A stretch of 64,000 bases of DNA from Gymnorhina tibicen (Eukaryota > Chordata > Aves > Passeriformes > Artamidae), in contig VXAZ01009310.1 of the NCBI GenBank assembly GCA_013399875.1, positions 124,001-188,000 on the forward strand. The letters run 5' to 3'. Positions 49,663 to 61,411 of this stretch are shown here, piece after piece (position 1 is the stretch's first letter; each line of letters starts with the position of its first letter). Both the position numbers and the translations under genes were made by a program. The notes under the pieces were generated by a model. It was not told the origin of the DNA, made no database searches, and saw nothing but the letters and a program-made list of their open reading frames with translations.

Positions 49663-52069
49663 TCCATGTGGTAAAATTCTGTCTGGAGAGTCCTACCAGA
49701 GATAACAGATTTGGCTCCTGTTTTGAAGATGGCTGTGCATATATTTCATCCTTAAACTGCTTCATCTTCCCATGGGACTTCCACAAAACAGGGGGAACTG
49801 ATGATCTTTTCATTTTTCCCACCTGTTTCACACAACAGGTGTTTGCCCCCGTTTTATTGGTGGCATTTAGAAATGCAAATCTATCCATTTTTGGGGTAGA
49901 TTTTCCCCATGTTTTTCAACGGAAAATGAACATAACACATCACAAACCTTGGGAAAGAATGAGAGCAGCATTTCAAAATCGTGCCAAAACTTGCTTTTGT
50001 AGGAAAAAGGTAAAAATATGAGAAGGATTATTTCTTTATGATAAACAAACAAACAAAAGTCTATTTTTATAGAAAGTGTTAAAAATGCAATAGCTATTGC
50101 CATGAAAAACATGAGTGGTTTATTTCTGCCACCCTGTGTTATCTCCTTCCCTGTGATCTGTCTCCTCATGGGCTGAATCACCTGTTTCTTGTCTCCCACC
50201 TACAGCTCTTTTCTCCTGCAGTCTTTTGGAGCCTTCTGGCACTAGAAAGTCTTCAAAGAGGCAGCTTCTTAGCAACTTATCTGCTCCCCTCAGTATTCCA
50301 ACATTAAGGAAGTTGAGGGATGTAAGAAGCCACAGCTGAGTTTATTTTATCTTAATGATGCAGCCTGAAGCCTCAGCCCCGCAGAGCTGGTGCCCCTGAG
50401 GCTGACAGCAAACACCAAGCAGAAGCCTATTGTTTGCTGAATGTATCCATCAGAAGATTATTGCGCTTGGCCAAGTTGCTTCACTTTCTCTTTGCTGAAA
50501 GTATAAGCCCAGGAATCCTCGGCTCCACTCGAGAGGCGTTTTGTGTTTAGTTAAGCAAACACTCGTGTAATTGCAGGATTAGTTCTGGAGGGGGATGTTG
50601 CTCAGATGGATGAGCGATGCTCTGGAGAAGTGGCATTTGTTACCAGATATGTTTCCATTGCTGATGGGTTTTTTTTTTCTTTTTTTTTTCTTTTTAGTAG
50701 TCATTGCCCACTTTCTCATTCATATTCCACAGCCCACTGGAAATTGCATGTCACCAAAGAGAGGTCTGAGCCCCACTGCACTCTGTCACCAAACGCAATT
50801 CCCTCTCAGGTCAATACTGCTGAAAGCAAAAATCAATATCTTACTCCCTTGATCTACAGCAGAACAGAGACAAATTTCTTTTCCCTATCCATTGTACTCT
50901 ACAGAGCTCCTTATTGATCTGAATTCCCAGTACCAGTCCTCTTATTTCACATGCCTTGTTCAGAAGCTGTGTTTTCAAGAAAGTCCTTTCTTGTGCTAAC
51001 CTACCATAATGATAAAAACAGTGTATGTGGAGGGGAAAGATCTGCCTTGAAACTGGGTGCAGTGCTGGATTTGGGATCTTTGGATTGAATTGAAGCCACT
51101 GTCATGGAGTACAGCTGGGTGTATCCCTGCTGTGCAATATCCAGGACGGCAATATGAGGATGGTGAGAGCACAGCTATGCTGGCAAGCCAGTCTGTCTCA
51201 TCTCATTCACCTGCTGGCTCTTGGAGAGCTTTTCACACTGACTGCACTGTAATGAACTTATTTAGTTTATAGAAAGCTGCCTTAGGTATTTCTGAATCCA
51301 CTCTTCTCAGGCTAAGAGGTAGGAACAAGTTGTATCCTGGCAGAGAAATTCCCTATTCTCACCTTTCCAGTTCTCATCTCATTTGTCCACCAGCAATCCT
51401 GCAGCCGGGGAGGTTGATGCTGACACACCCTTTCCAAAGAGGGATGAGTCTGATGGGGCAGGTATTGCTTTTATTTCTTGGTCCCCCTTTCCCTAATGTG
51501 TGCAATAGTTTGGTGAGTGGGGCCTGAGGTGGACTTGATGAGCTGTGGTGTCTGCAGCATCTTCCTTCCCACTTCCAGCAGAAAAGAGGTCTTAGGCAGC
51601 TTTTGAAGAACAGGGCAGGACAGGAAAGTGGTTCCCAGGGGATATTGGTGAAGGTGTGTAGGGGCTAGAGGTGAGGAACAGACGACTTCTGAACTTGGAG
51701 ATGAGGCTGTCTGGGCTACAAATTTCCAGACATGCAGAAAGTGTGGCGGTACTTGGATCTGCTCTGGAAACCAGAGGTGGGACTGTTCCATTGGGAAGAC
51801 CCAGCTTGAATATTATAGGAATATCATAGTCACGATAATGCTAAATGTACATAACTTTTACTTCATTCTGCTTTGATTACTTCCCCAAATTCAAGTGGTG
51901 GTTGGTCAGCAAATGTGAGGTAGAGGAATGTCAATCCAAACAGAGATTGGTGTGCTTGAAAGCTGGAGTTGTTGAAATTGGGACACACAATAGGTGGCTT
52001 TATTGTCACAGATAAAGCTGGAGCTGCACAAAAACCTGCAGCTGTTCTCACCTGCTGACCAGAGCAGTG
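49663..52069. other. Intergenic, mostly unique
   Basis: Long T-runs at 50668-50695 and candidate element at 50.36-50.60 kb; nothing else recognised. Confidence 0.6.
50360..50600. other. Candidate conserved non-coding stretch
   Basis: Repeat-free; holds GCCTATTGTTTGCTGAATG (forkhead and SOX-like cores), GATTATTGCGCTTGGCCAAG and TCCACTCGAGAGGCG. Function inferred from motif density only. Confidence 0.2.
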
Positions 52070-52614
52070 TCCATCCCTTGTGCTGGGCACTGCTGAGGCC
52101 ACACCTCAAATCCTGGGGTCAGCTTTGGGCCCCTCATGACAAGAAAGACATTGAGAGGCTGGAGCGTGTCCACAGAAGGGAACGGAGCTGGGGAAGGGGC
52201 TGGAGCTCCAGGAGCAGCTGAGGGAGCTGGGAAAGGGGCTCAGCCTGGAGAAAAGGAGGCTCAGGGGGGACCTTGTGGCTCTGCACAACTCCCTGACAGG
52301 AGGGGGCAGCCAGGGGGGGTCGGGCTCTGCTCACAGGGAACAGGGACAGGAGGAGAGGGAACGGCCTCAGGCTGTGCCAGGGGAGGTTTAGATTGGATAT
52401 TTGGGAAAATTTCTTCATGGGAAGGATTGTCAAGCACCAGAACAGGGTCCCCAGGGCACCCTGTTGATGGAGTCCCCATCCCTGGAGGGATTTAAAACCA
52501 TGTGAATGTGTCACTTGAGGACACAGTTTAGTGGTGGCCTTGGCAGTGCTGAGTTAAGAGTTAGACTCGATCTTGCAGATCTTTTTCAACCTGAACAGTT
52601 CTATGATGCTGTGA
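52070..52614 (+). mobile_element. CR1 LINE 3' fragment, second subfamily, about 545 bp
   Basis: The longest plus-strand copy. It runs from GGCACTGCTGAGGCCACACC through GGTCAGCTTTGGGCCCCTCA, GAGAAAAGGAGGCTCAGGGG, GGGGAGGTTTAGATTGG and CCCATCCCTGGAGGGATTTA to GTTCTATGATGCTGTGA. GC-rich head with CpGs, for example GGTCGGGC. Confidence 0.94.
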
Positions 52615-52667
52615 TTTTATTTGATGATGTTAAACCTTTGCTTTTTTTGTTTTCATGGTGAATAAAA

Positions 52668-52866
52668 TCACAGCATCACAGAAAAGGTTGGATTGAGCAA
52701 GACCTCTGTGTGTCGAGTGATCCACCCTCTGCTCCTCCTTTTAAATCTAAGCACACCATATTCCTTGCACCTTTCCTTCTATTGTTCTGTTCTCCACCAT
52801 GTTCACCACTCTTCCTTGTGCTGGAGAGCCCCAAACTGGGCACAGCACTCACAAGTGCTAAATACA
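52668..52866 (-). mobile_element. Probable old CR1 fragment
   Basis: CAGCATCACAGAAAAGGTTG resembles a CR1 tail, and CCCCAAACTGGGCACAGCAC with CACAAGTGCTAAATAC resembles a more 5' part; the middle is unrecognisable. Faces the copy ending at 52614. Confidence 0.5.
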
Positions 52867-52954
52867 AGGCATAATCCTAGAAAACTGTTTCAATTCTGTG
52901 GGAACAAGACAAGAATTCATTCTGTCCTCTGTCTAAACCACTTTTCCAACAGAA

Positions 52955-53013
52955 TAAGACATCGAGAGCACTAATACATCAAGAGTATTAATACATCAAG
53001 AGTATTAATACAT
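52955..53013. repeat. 17-bp minisatellite, about 3.5 copies
   Basis: Two perfect copies of TAATACATCAAGAGTAT (52972-52988, 52989-53005), a partial third (53006-53013) and a diverged copy before them (52955-52971, 13 of 17 matching). Confidence 0.9.
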
Positions 53014-53492
53014 TTAAAACTGTTATGGCCCTGCTCAGCTCTTGTTTTAATGAAAAAAGGGGAAGCAGCAGCTCCAACACCCAAAGTCGGCAGGGAAATG
53101 AAGAGCAGCAATAACACAAGCTCATCTCTGAAGTAAAAAAATGCTCCAGCCCTATATGTGTACAACGTGGAAAGCAGAAACTCCCTGGAAGTAAAATGAT
53201 CTTGATAATTGAGGGACTAAATGATATTAAATCACTTACAAGTAACAGATGCGGGGTCCCAGCAGATTTGGATCCAAAATTGTCACAAAAATTTGCCAAA
53301 TGCCTGACAGCCTTTCTTGAGCCCACACCAGTGACACCAGTAATTCTCAACAAGGAGGAAACATCCATTGTCAGGAAATATGTGGAATACAGCAATTATT
53401 TCTGCAAAGCACAAGTGGATACCCATGGGGAATGGATTCATATGGAGCTGCTTTTAAGGAGTTACCCACGTGTTTTGTCTTCTGCTTCGGGA

Positions 53493-53732
53493 AGACAGCA
53501 GGGTTAGATGGAATACTGGGAACAAATTCCTGGCTGTGAGGGTGGGGAGGCCCTGGCACAGGGTGCCCAGAGAAGCTGTGGCTGCCCCTGGATCCCTGGA
53601 AGTGTCCAAGGCCAGGTTGGCTGGGGCTTGGAGCAACCTGGGCTAGTGGAAGCTGTCCCTGCCCATGGCAGGGGGTGGCACTGGGTGATTTTTGATATCA
53701 CTTCCAACCCAAACCATTCCATGATTCCATGA
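53493..53732 (+). mobile_element. CR1 LINE 3' fragment with GGATCC-type insertion
   Basis: AGACAGCAGGGTTAGATGGA, GAGGGTGGGGAGGCCCTGGC, CCTGGATCCCTGGAAGTGTC and CATTCCATGATTCCATGA. The 60-70 bp around the insertion are almost identical to 20070, 24088 and 35545. Confidence 0.94.
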
Positions 53733-55065
53733 TCACAAAGCCTGGGTGACTCTTTAAGTATTCACAACTGAGCCAAACCAAGCAAAGGCAGGAATTTGAG
53801 CTCAGATCCTCATGCAAAGCCATTTACAACAAGACAACACATTAAGAATTTTTTTTTCCAAGAAAACCAAAACTGTACTTCATATGAGCAGGTAGGAATG
53901 TGCAGATGGGGTTTTCACAGTGACAGTGAAAATATTTTGCTTTTCTGTATGGAGAGCCTGAAATGCTTTAAACATATTGATAAATAAAATTTCAAATGGG
54001 TACGTCAGAAACAATATTATTTTGATTTCATAGCTAGAGATGCTAAAGCAGGAAGGTGTAAATATTAGCCAGTGTTTAGGGACAAGCTGGAAATAGATGA
54101 CAAATATCCCAACATCAAGGTAAGGTTTTAAGTCCCAGCATAATTTTAATTTTCAATGCTTTTATGTACAGAGTGATATAAGGGTTTATTTTGATTAAAA
54201 ATTCTATTAAATTAAATGGTTGTGGATAAATATAGGGTGTTTTTTATGGACTTCTTTTAAACATTTTTGTTTCACTTTGCACTGCACAAATTGTTTTTTC
54301 CTTATTCAGTACATAAAATGTTTGTGAATTATTCAGTGGAATTTTTTATTCTTCATTAGCTGTGCTTGGGACTGGGCTTTCTACATCTCAGCTAAGGCTT
54401 TCAAAGTGAAATGCCTGAAACTGGGCAGTGAAATCCATATTGAAGCAGATAATACAGCATTACAATTTGCAAATGTTGGCTTTAGGTACCATATAAATCT
54501 CCTTCCCAGCTTCCAATTTATAGACACCCTTCCAAATCAGATTCTCTTTGGTTGGCAGGGACTAAGAGCAAAAGCTCTGCCAGAAAACATCTTTCAGCTT
54601 TCCAATATCATATTTTCCCCTTGGAATGCTGTGAAAATTCAAAATATTTTGTAGAGATAAGAGTGAAATCAATGATCTACATGAGACAAAGTATGACTAT
54701 TTTTTTTTGAAGTATTTATGAATATTAATAAATCATTGAACTGAATCACGCAATGTATTAATGTTCATTTGTAGAGTTTCTCATTCTTATATTTCTTTTT
54801 TTTTTTGTTGATACCAGCAATTTAAATTACATTACAATAATGAAATAAAGGTTCCCTCTGCAGCTGTCACATATCCAGAGGCGCTCCATGGAAAAAGCTT
54901 TAGGATTAGACAACCATCTCCCTGTCAGTAGGTGCCCATCCATCTCCAGTGACCCCATGAATCCTGGTGTTGACTTATTCACTGAATTTTGTAATAACAC
55001 CACCCCTTGATGAAAGTTTCAGTGAGCTGTGGTTAGCCAGGGGCAGCTGAGTCCCACAGGGATTT
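53733..55065. other. Intergenic, very AT-rich
   Basis: No repeat or gene recognised. Confidence 0.65.
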
Positions 55066-55100
55066 ATAGAATCACAGAACTGTTCAGGTTGGAAAAGCTG
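55066..55100 (-). mobile_element. CR1 LINE 3' tail only
   Basis: ATAGAATCACAGAACTGTTC then AGGTTGGAAAAGCT; about 35 bp, the shortest recognisable copy. Confidence 0.7.
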
Positions 55101-58100
55101 AATCCTGGACTCTGCTTATCTTCCCACAGACTGTGGAATCCACCTCAGGGCACCGGCCTTGACTTTCAAGTTGCCAAATGTTTCCAGTGGCTCAGGTGGT
55201 TAGAAATATCCTCTGCACTCCAGGGTGAGCACAGTGATTAGAAACTTCTTTTCCCCTCTGGAAATGAAGCTTTCTCCCAAAGGGAGTGCAGACAATTGTG
55301 CAGTGGACCGAGTTCTGAAAAGTAAGAGAAAAAGAAAACATAAGGACATGAATTCAGTGAGTTTGGCGTTGAAATCAGACTGACTGCTGCTTTCACAGTA
55401 AGATGAATTGTACTGAATTCCTGTCATGTCTGGATACAGCTACAATAAAAAATTCAGTTAAAAAAAAATTCCCTATTTTGACATTTAAAGTGTCTGCTTA
55501 ATGCTATAGTGGTGGTAATTAAGCTAATTACTGTTGAAAACGGTCAGGAGTCAGTGGCTTGCACTGCAAAATCAAAATCTGGGTTCCAGAGAATTCACAT
55601 CCATTGATTTGTCACTGGGGAGGGAGATGCTGCCATGGAGAGTAGTGTTGGTATTTGTCCTGACACTGAAGAACTTCCCTTGGGAATCCCAGTCTGAACT
55701 CTAAGGTTGGTGCCAATTACTTGGGGTTCTGACTACGTTATTTAACCTGTCTCATATGCTCAGGCTGAAGCAGACAGGCTGCAGGAAGAGAAGTAATTTC
55801 ATTTGCCCAGGACTATCCTGAATAAATTAGAGGGACAGACTGGGCCCTGTTGATTGCAAGAAGGTCCCAATAACAAACCCTGATGTCCGTGCTCAGCCCC
55901 GCTGCAATCAGAGATTTCACTTGTGTGAATTACACCGCAGTGCAGGTCACGGCACAAATTTAATTAAATCCTGATAAAATCGATTTGCAGTTCTTCTACT
56001 GCTTAAGTTGGGAAGAGAAAACTACTGAGACAGGCGCCCAGCTGGAAAAAGTTCTCAAGTAGAAAATTACAACTGCATTTTTAAATGCTCTTCTGATTTG
56101 GGATGAGGGAAATGTTGATGGGCTGATCCCAGGCTGTGCAGGACCAGGGAGTTCTGCTGTCAGCAGTGGGATTGTGTTCCCTTCTGCCAGCTGAGGTCCA
56201 TCCTTTCCTCCCGTGGATCAAGCAGAATTTGTTTTTTTAGGAAATCAGCACTGGCTACAGACTTTAATCCCAGCACCCAACCTCCCCCCTGTCTGCTATA
56301 TTAAAATTCGACACAATTTGTGGTGACTCAACGTTGTTTCTGTCTCCAGTGGCAACGTGACATCCTTTGGGACATCCAAGAATTATCTTGCTGGCATAAG
56401 GCACCCACCGTTTACATGACAGGAAAAGTCTCATGACCACAACTGGGATTTGAAAGGACAATATTTAATTTCAAGGGGAACTGGACAACATTTCAAAGTA
56501 AGGCTCTCAGCACAGCTGGGACGTAGGAGATGTTAAAAGGCAAGTTCTCCCTGGTTTCTGGAGCAGGGGACAGGCACTCAGGGGATCCAGCTGGAACAGC
56601 ACTTGGCTGGGTGACATGGGACGTTTGAATTCCTGGTCTTGCTCCAGTCTGGTTTCAGAAAGGGACCAACTGGATATCAGGGAGCAAGAACCATGGATAT
56701 TGTCAGTAGAGAACACACAAGCTGTCATTTAGTGATAGATGAGCATCCCAGGGAGATACTTCCTAACCAGCCGGCAGCTGGAAGCAGGCAGCCCTCATTT
56801 TAAGGAAGTGATCCACCTCCTACAAGTGATGCATCCCTTCTGTAATGCATTCTCTGTGTTTCTTTTCCTTTTTTTGTCATTACCTGGCTGTTTGGTCTGC
56901 TCTCCCTGGTCCCCACTCAGACAGAGCATCATCCTTCCCTTGCTGAAGGAGACTGCTTAGCAGGTGCTTCGTGAATCCCGATTCACGGTGTCTCGTCTCC
57001 CGCCTGGAATGCTGATGAAGAGCTCAGCGGTGCCTCTGACGCAGGTGCCCTCCAAACAACAGGTACAAATCAATGGATGCACATCGGAGCGGCAGTTCCC
57101 CAGCTTCAGATGTTTCCATGACAGCCAAAAGGTTTCTGGACATGCTTCTACCACCCTCTTGTGTTGGCTCACTGTAAGAACAGGATTTGTTCGGTTTTAC
57201 TCTTGTTCCGCATTTTGGTGATGTCCCAGCTGATATCTGATGCCAATCTTCCTCCTGGACATCATTCACAGAGCACAAAGGACTGGAAAAGAGGATAAAC
57301 CCTTTGTGAGGATGGGGTTTCTCAGCAATTTTGCTGCAGGCACAGGTTTGATCACTAAGGGGAGCAAATCAACATGTTCTTTAAAAATTTTTTCAATTCT
57401 GTAACCTGCATTAACATTATAGTCCTTGACAAAAATTGATTCAAGACACAAAAAAAATACAGATGACCTAGGAAGAAACATCCATTCGAATATGCAAGCC
57501 ATAACAGTATTTATTTAACATTCCTCTGTAAATCATGCACAAGGTATTAATTCACAACCCCTTCTCCTGGCACTTCACTGACAGGCTCTCCAGGTTGTGA
57601 TGGATTGAGTTTTGTGGGATCTAAAGAGCTTTTCCAGTTCTCCTCACTTCTTCTGTGTTGGGCAGGTTGCCCAAGTCCCTCTCCTCCTTTGGTTTGCACT
57701 TTTCCTGGGCAAGGAACAGATCTTTCAAATAATTATCGATTCTGATACTGCCAGCATAATTTCTTCTTATTGATTTTTTCTTTTTAACTCCACTTCTTGC
57801 AGGTTGAGGCTTTCTAATACCATCCAACAGACTGACAGCTTTGAAAGACCAAAGCTGAATATACCCTTTACTTCTCTGTCATCTTAAATGAAATTTTAAG
57901 CTCACCTTTACAAGGATTTACAAATGATGGCAGATTTCTTTTCCTGCTTTGCCTGCATCGCAATCCCCAGGTCTATAAAACAACCAGGAGAAGATCGGTC
58001 TGTGTTTGCTTTGCTGTGGATGTGGGTGGAAGATGGTGAAATTACAGGGGGAAGGGAGGACAAGGAAAGATCTCACACATATTTTTAAGGCAGATTGCTG

Positions 58101-60517
58101 AAATCCACAGTTTCCCTGCACTGTTACAATGGCAGTGTTACAGTGATAAAGCCTCTGAGATCCTGTTACATGTTGGACCCCATTCGAACGAATTCCATTT
58201 TGAAACCTTCCAATGGGGAAAGCAGGAAATGGGGAAACACTGGTAAAAATGTCCTTAGTTCCAATCTGTGCTGCTGTGGTGTCACAAAAATGTTTTCCCA
58301 CCTCCTCAGCCCCACGCGCTTGCTCAAAGTGCTCTGGGGGTGTCAGGACTGGGGTGTGAATCTGGGGGTTCAGCACGAGAGACCCTTGCACGTTTTGTTT
58401 ATAGAGAACTAAGAAAACTGCTGGTTGCATCGAGATCAAAAAGCAAATCTCGGGATTGAAGTATTGGTGTGGGCAATTTTACTGGGGCCTGTGAGCTAAA
58501 AAGGGCATTTTCAGTGGGCAGGGAGCTTGGTGCAGAACTCCGAATTCCATCCACACACATCGACACACATGCAAGTAAAAAGTTAGGTGGTAAAAACTCA
58601 GATAAAATGAATATCCCGTGGCATAGCTGTTGCTGCTGTTGCTGTGGTAACCAAGCATGACAATGTGTCAGACAAGTTAATTTTAGAGAAAGTAAACTGT
58701 TTTTTAAAACTGTTGGAGAAACAGATGGATTTTGTCTTAAAATGGACTCTGAAATATTTGCTCTTTGGAAATACTTAGAGGCAGACCAAATAAATACACA
58801 TTCACATCCCAATAGCTTGCTGAAATGAGAAGGCTTTCCAGATGTTTTGGGACCATCTTTATTAAATACATCACACTTGCTAAAGTATTTTCCTGCACCT
58901 CCCTGAACTGATGTCTGGGCCAGCTGAGAAGAAGATTTGATTTATTTTTGCTGTATTTCTGCTGGGTTGCTTGGTGTTCATTCTAAGCACCCTTTGTGCT
59001 TCAAAACTCCCCCTTTCTCCTCATTTTTATTTTCCTCTGTGAAGTGCTGATTTAAACATACCGTGAGTTTCCTTCTTGGTGTCTGCACTTCTGCTGTTAA
59101 TTTAATATTATCCAGCCTGCTTCCACCACAATAGCCTGAACTTTCAAAGAAAATGTGCCACGCAGAATGCAAGATAACTCTTTGAGGGATCTGGATATGA
59201 TGGCTAAAAATGAATTAATCACTGGACTAGAAAATAATGGTTGCTAAGGCACCAGTGGTCACAACTCGATTATATTCAGAATAAACAGAGGACGGGCCTA
59301 AGCAGCAATATTTTCACTTAGTCATTCAACAGGGTGATTTCCCAACGCTGAAGGAAATGATGAGCCAACGAAGGCAGGAATAAAAATAGGAATGGAAAAA
59401 TCAGATTTTCTTTCAACATATAGATTCAAGGTCCAAAAACCACTCAAGATCGAATAAGAATAAACTGAATACTCATCTCAGTGAGAGAAAGAAAAACAAA
59501 AATTGAAAAAAACCCAAGCCAAAACAAAAATGAGCAAAACTTAAAAATATAAGAAATGAAAACAAATGGCAACTTCTCTGACCATGAGATTCTGAGATTA
59601 ACTGACAAGAGAAGCTGATGACATGAGGGTAAAAGCCATTGTAAGCAGTGTCACAGAAAATTTAAAATACATTCAGAGCAAAAGAATTTTTATTAATAGT
59701 AGAAACCTTTGCTGGAGACAGGGATATCCATTATGAACAATATCACAGAATATCAAAAGTGCTCCCCAAACACTTCCATCCTGGATAATGACAAGAGGTT
59801 ATTCCCTATTTTTAGTGATGACAGCATTGTTTATAAGTGGTTTAGTAAATCAAGGAATAAAGAACCAAACCTACCAAAGTCCCCTCTTTTCATGATAAGC
59901 GAGTTCAGATAACTTCCAGAAGACTCTGATGGATCTGGCAGAGGAGCAGCTGATAAATTGCTGTGAATGTTAATAAATCATTTCACGGCACTGAAATTCC
60001 AGAAGATGGAAGGACAATATGGGAGATAATATTGTGTAAGGCTGGAGACCCTGCATCTGTCAGTCCCACACAAAATAATGGAAAACCTTATATGAGATTC
60101 CCTTGGTAAAGACTGTAAATCTAATTAATGCCAATCAAAACTGTTTCTGGAAAATGGGCCTTGTCAAAGAAACTCGATTTCGTTCTTTGTATTACTGTTC
60201 TGCCTGGAAAACCTAGTGCTAAATGTAGCAGTCTTTCCTAAAATGCTCGCCTTTATATTGCACAACAACCCAACTAAAAATAAAACACTACAAAGTATCA
60301 ATACACCCTCCTGTGTCCCACCCCTAAGGGGAGGGGAACAGCCAAGATTTGTGCATGCCCACAGCTGAAAAGGAACGACAAAAGTCAGAGGGTCCACAGA
60401 AACTTAAAAGTTTCATCAGTAAATCCCACAATTGGCACAGAAACTTTTATAAGTTAGTCCCTTATCTGCCAGTATAAACGCACAGGGGTGGATTTTGGAT
60501 AAGGGATAGAGTGAAAG
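55101..60517. other. Intergenic, longest stretch with no recognised mobile element
   Basis: About 5.4 kb with only the inverted repeat at 56970. Homeodomain-rich patches at 55.50-55.56 and 55.86-56.00 kb (GGTAATTAAGCTAATTACTG, AATTTAATTAAATCC) and long minus-strand frames at 57918-58812. Absence of insertions may reflect constraint. Confidence 0.5.
56970..56987. repeat. Perfect inverted repeat, 8-bp arms, 2-bp spacer
   Basis: CGTGAATC, CC, GATTCACG. Two CpGs at the ends and mixed composition make it less likely by chance than AT palindromes; may be a dimeric factor site. Confidence 0.85.
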
Positions 60518-60540
60518 CGGGGGGGAGAGAGAGAGATATT

Positions 60541-60603
<63 letters not shown>

Positions 60604-60642
60604 AAAAAAGAATGAAAGAACGAAAGAAACAAACAAACAAAG
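60518..60642. repeat. Compound (GA)n / (GAAA)n / (CAAA)n microsatellite
   Basis: A purine-only strand. GA units from about 60524 are broken once by TATTAAA, followed by about 16 pure GA units (60543-60575), then GA mixed with GAAA, then GAAA/GAAC and CAAA units to about 60642. The motif drifts stepwise from GA to GAAA to CAAA. Serine/leucine/phenylalanine-rich minus-strand frames here are repeat artefacts. Confidence 0.93.
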
Positions 60643-60699
60643 AGATGATTACAGGAGTAAAACTCAGGTAACCATGGCGCAGGGAGGTCACAGTGTTTC

Positions 60700-60760
60700 A
60701 TGGCATCAGGGAATGGTTTGGGTTGGAAAACTCCTCAAAGTTCACCTAGTTCCAACCCCA
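60700..60760 (-). mobile_element. CR1 LINE 3' end, about 60 bp
   Basis: CAGGGAATGGTTTGGGTTGG, CTCCTCAAAGTTCACCTAGT and TTCCAACCCCAGTGG. Lies about 60 bp after the GA/GAAA microsatellite. Confidence 0.82.
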
Positions 60761-61390
60761 GTGGTTGGAATCAGATGGATTCATTAGTTGCATGCTATAT
60801 ATCCAGCTACTGTTAGACACACATATGCTATACCATAGTTCTGTGCTTTAGCTGCATTCTGACCCCCAGTCCCCCTGCAGCCCTCCCAGCCTAAAGCTCC
60901 TCAAATATAAATATTCTTAAACACTCAGCCAGGAACTCCAAAAATTCTGCCTGACTTGTTACAGCAATGATTCTGCAAAGAAAGAAATTAGAGCCCTGCA
61001 CAGGGGAAGTGTCAAGCAATTCCTGCCCTAAGGAGTGGTACGAGATAGAGACAGAAAGTGAGGTGATTTTGGGTTGTCACTTCCCTTTTTGGACAACACA
61101 ACCCAGATGTCTGATGGCCCAAAGAGTGTTTCCAAGCAGTTATGACCAGTGTGATTTTAAACTGAGCTCTCAGGATATTTAATAGTGCCCCAACACTGCT
61201 GGCTTCTCCCGAGGGAGGCGGTAACGAGACCCAGATCTCACAAGCAACACTCAGGGACTTTCAGGATCAAGCCTGTGTTTCTCACCAGGAGAAAAGCTTG
61301 CCCTGCTATTGAAGCCTACATTCTCTCTTGCTTAATTTCTTCCAATTATTCTTAATTGTGCCCCCAGGAGTAGAGCTCTGTCAATAATTG

Positions 61391-61411
61391 ATTTTTTTGT
61401 TTTGTTTTGTT
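61391..61411. repeat. (TTTTG)n short tandem
   Basis: Three TTTTG-type units after a T-run. Confidence 0.7.

Noticed and set aside
52134..52514. 119- and 126-codon frames on opposite strands
   Set aside because: Both are within the long CR1 copy's GC-rich 3' region; no reverse transcriptase motifs.
60454..60701. Leu/Ser/Phe-rich minus-strand frames resembling membrane proteins
   Set aside because: Translation of the GA microsatellite.
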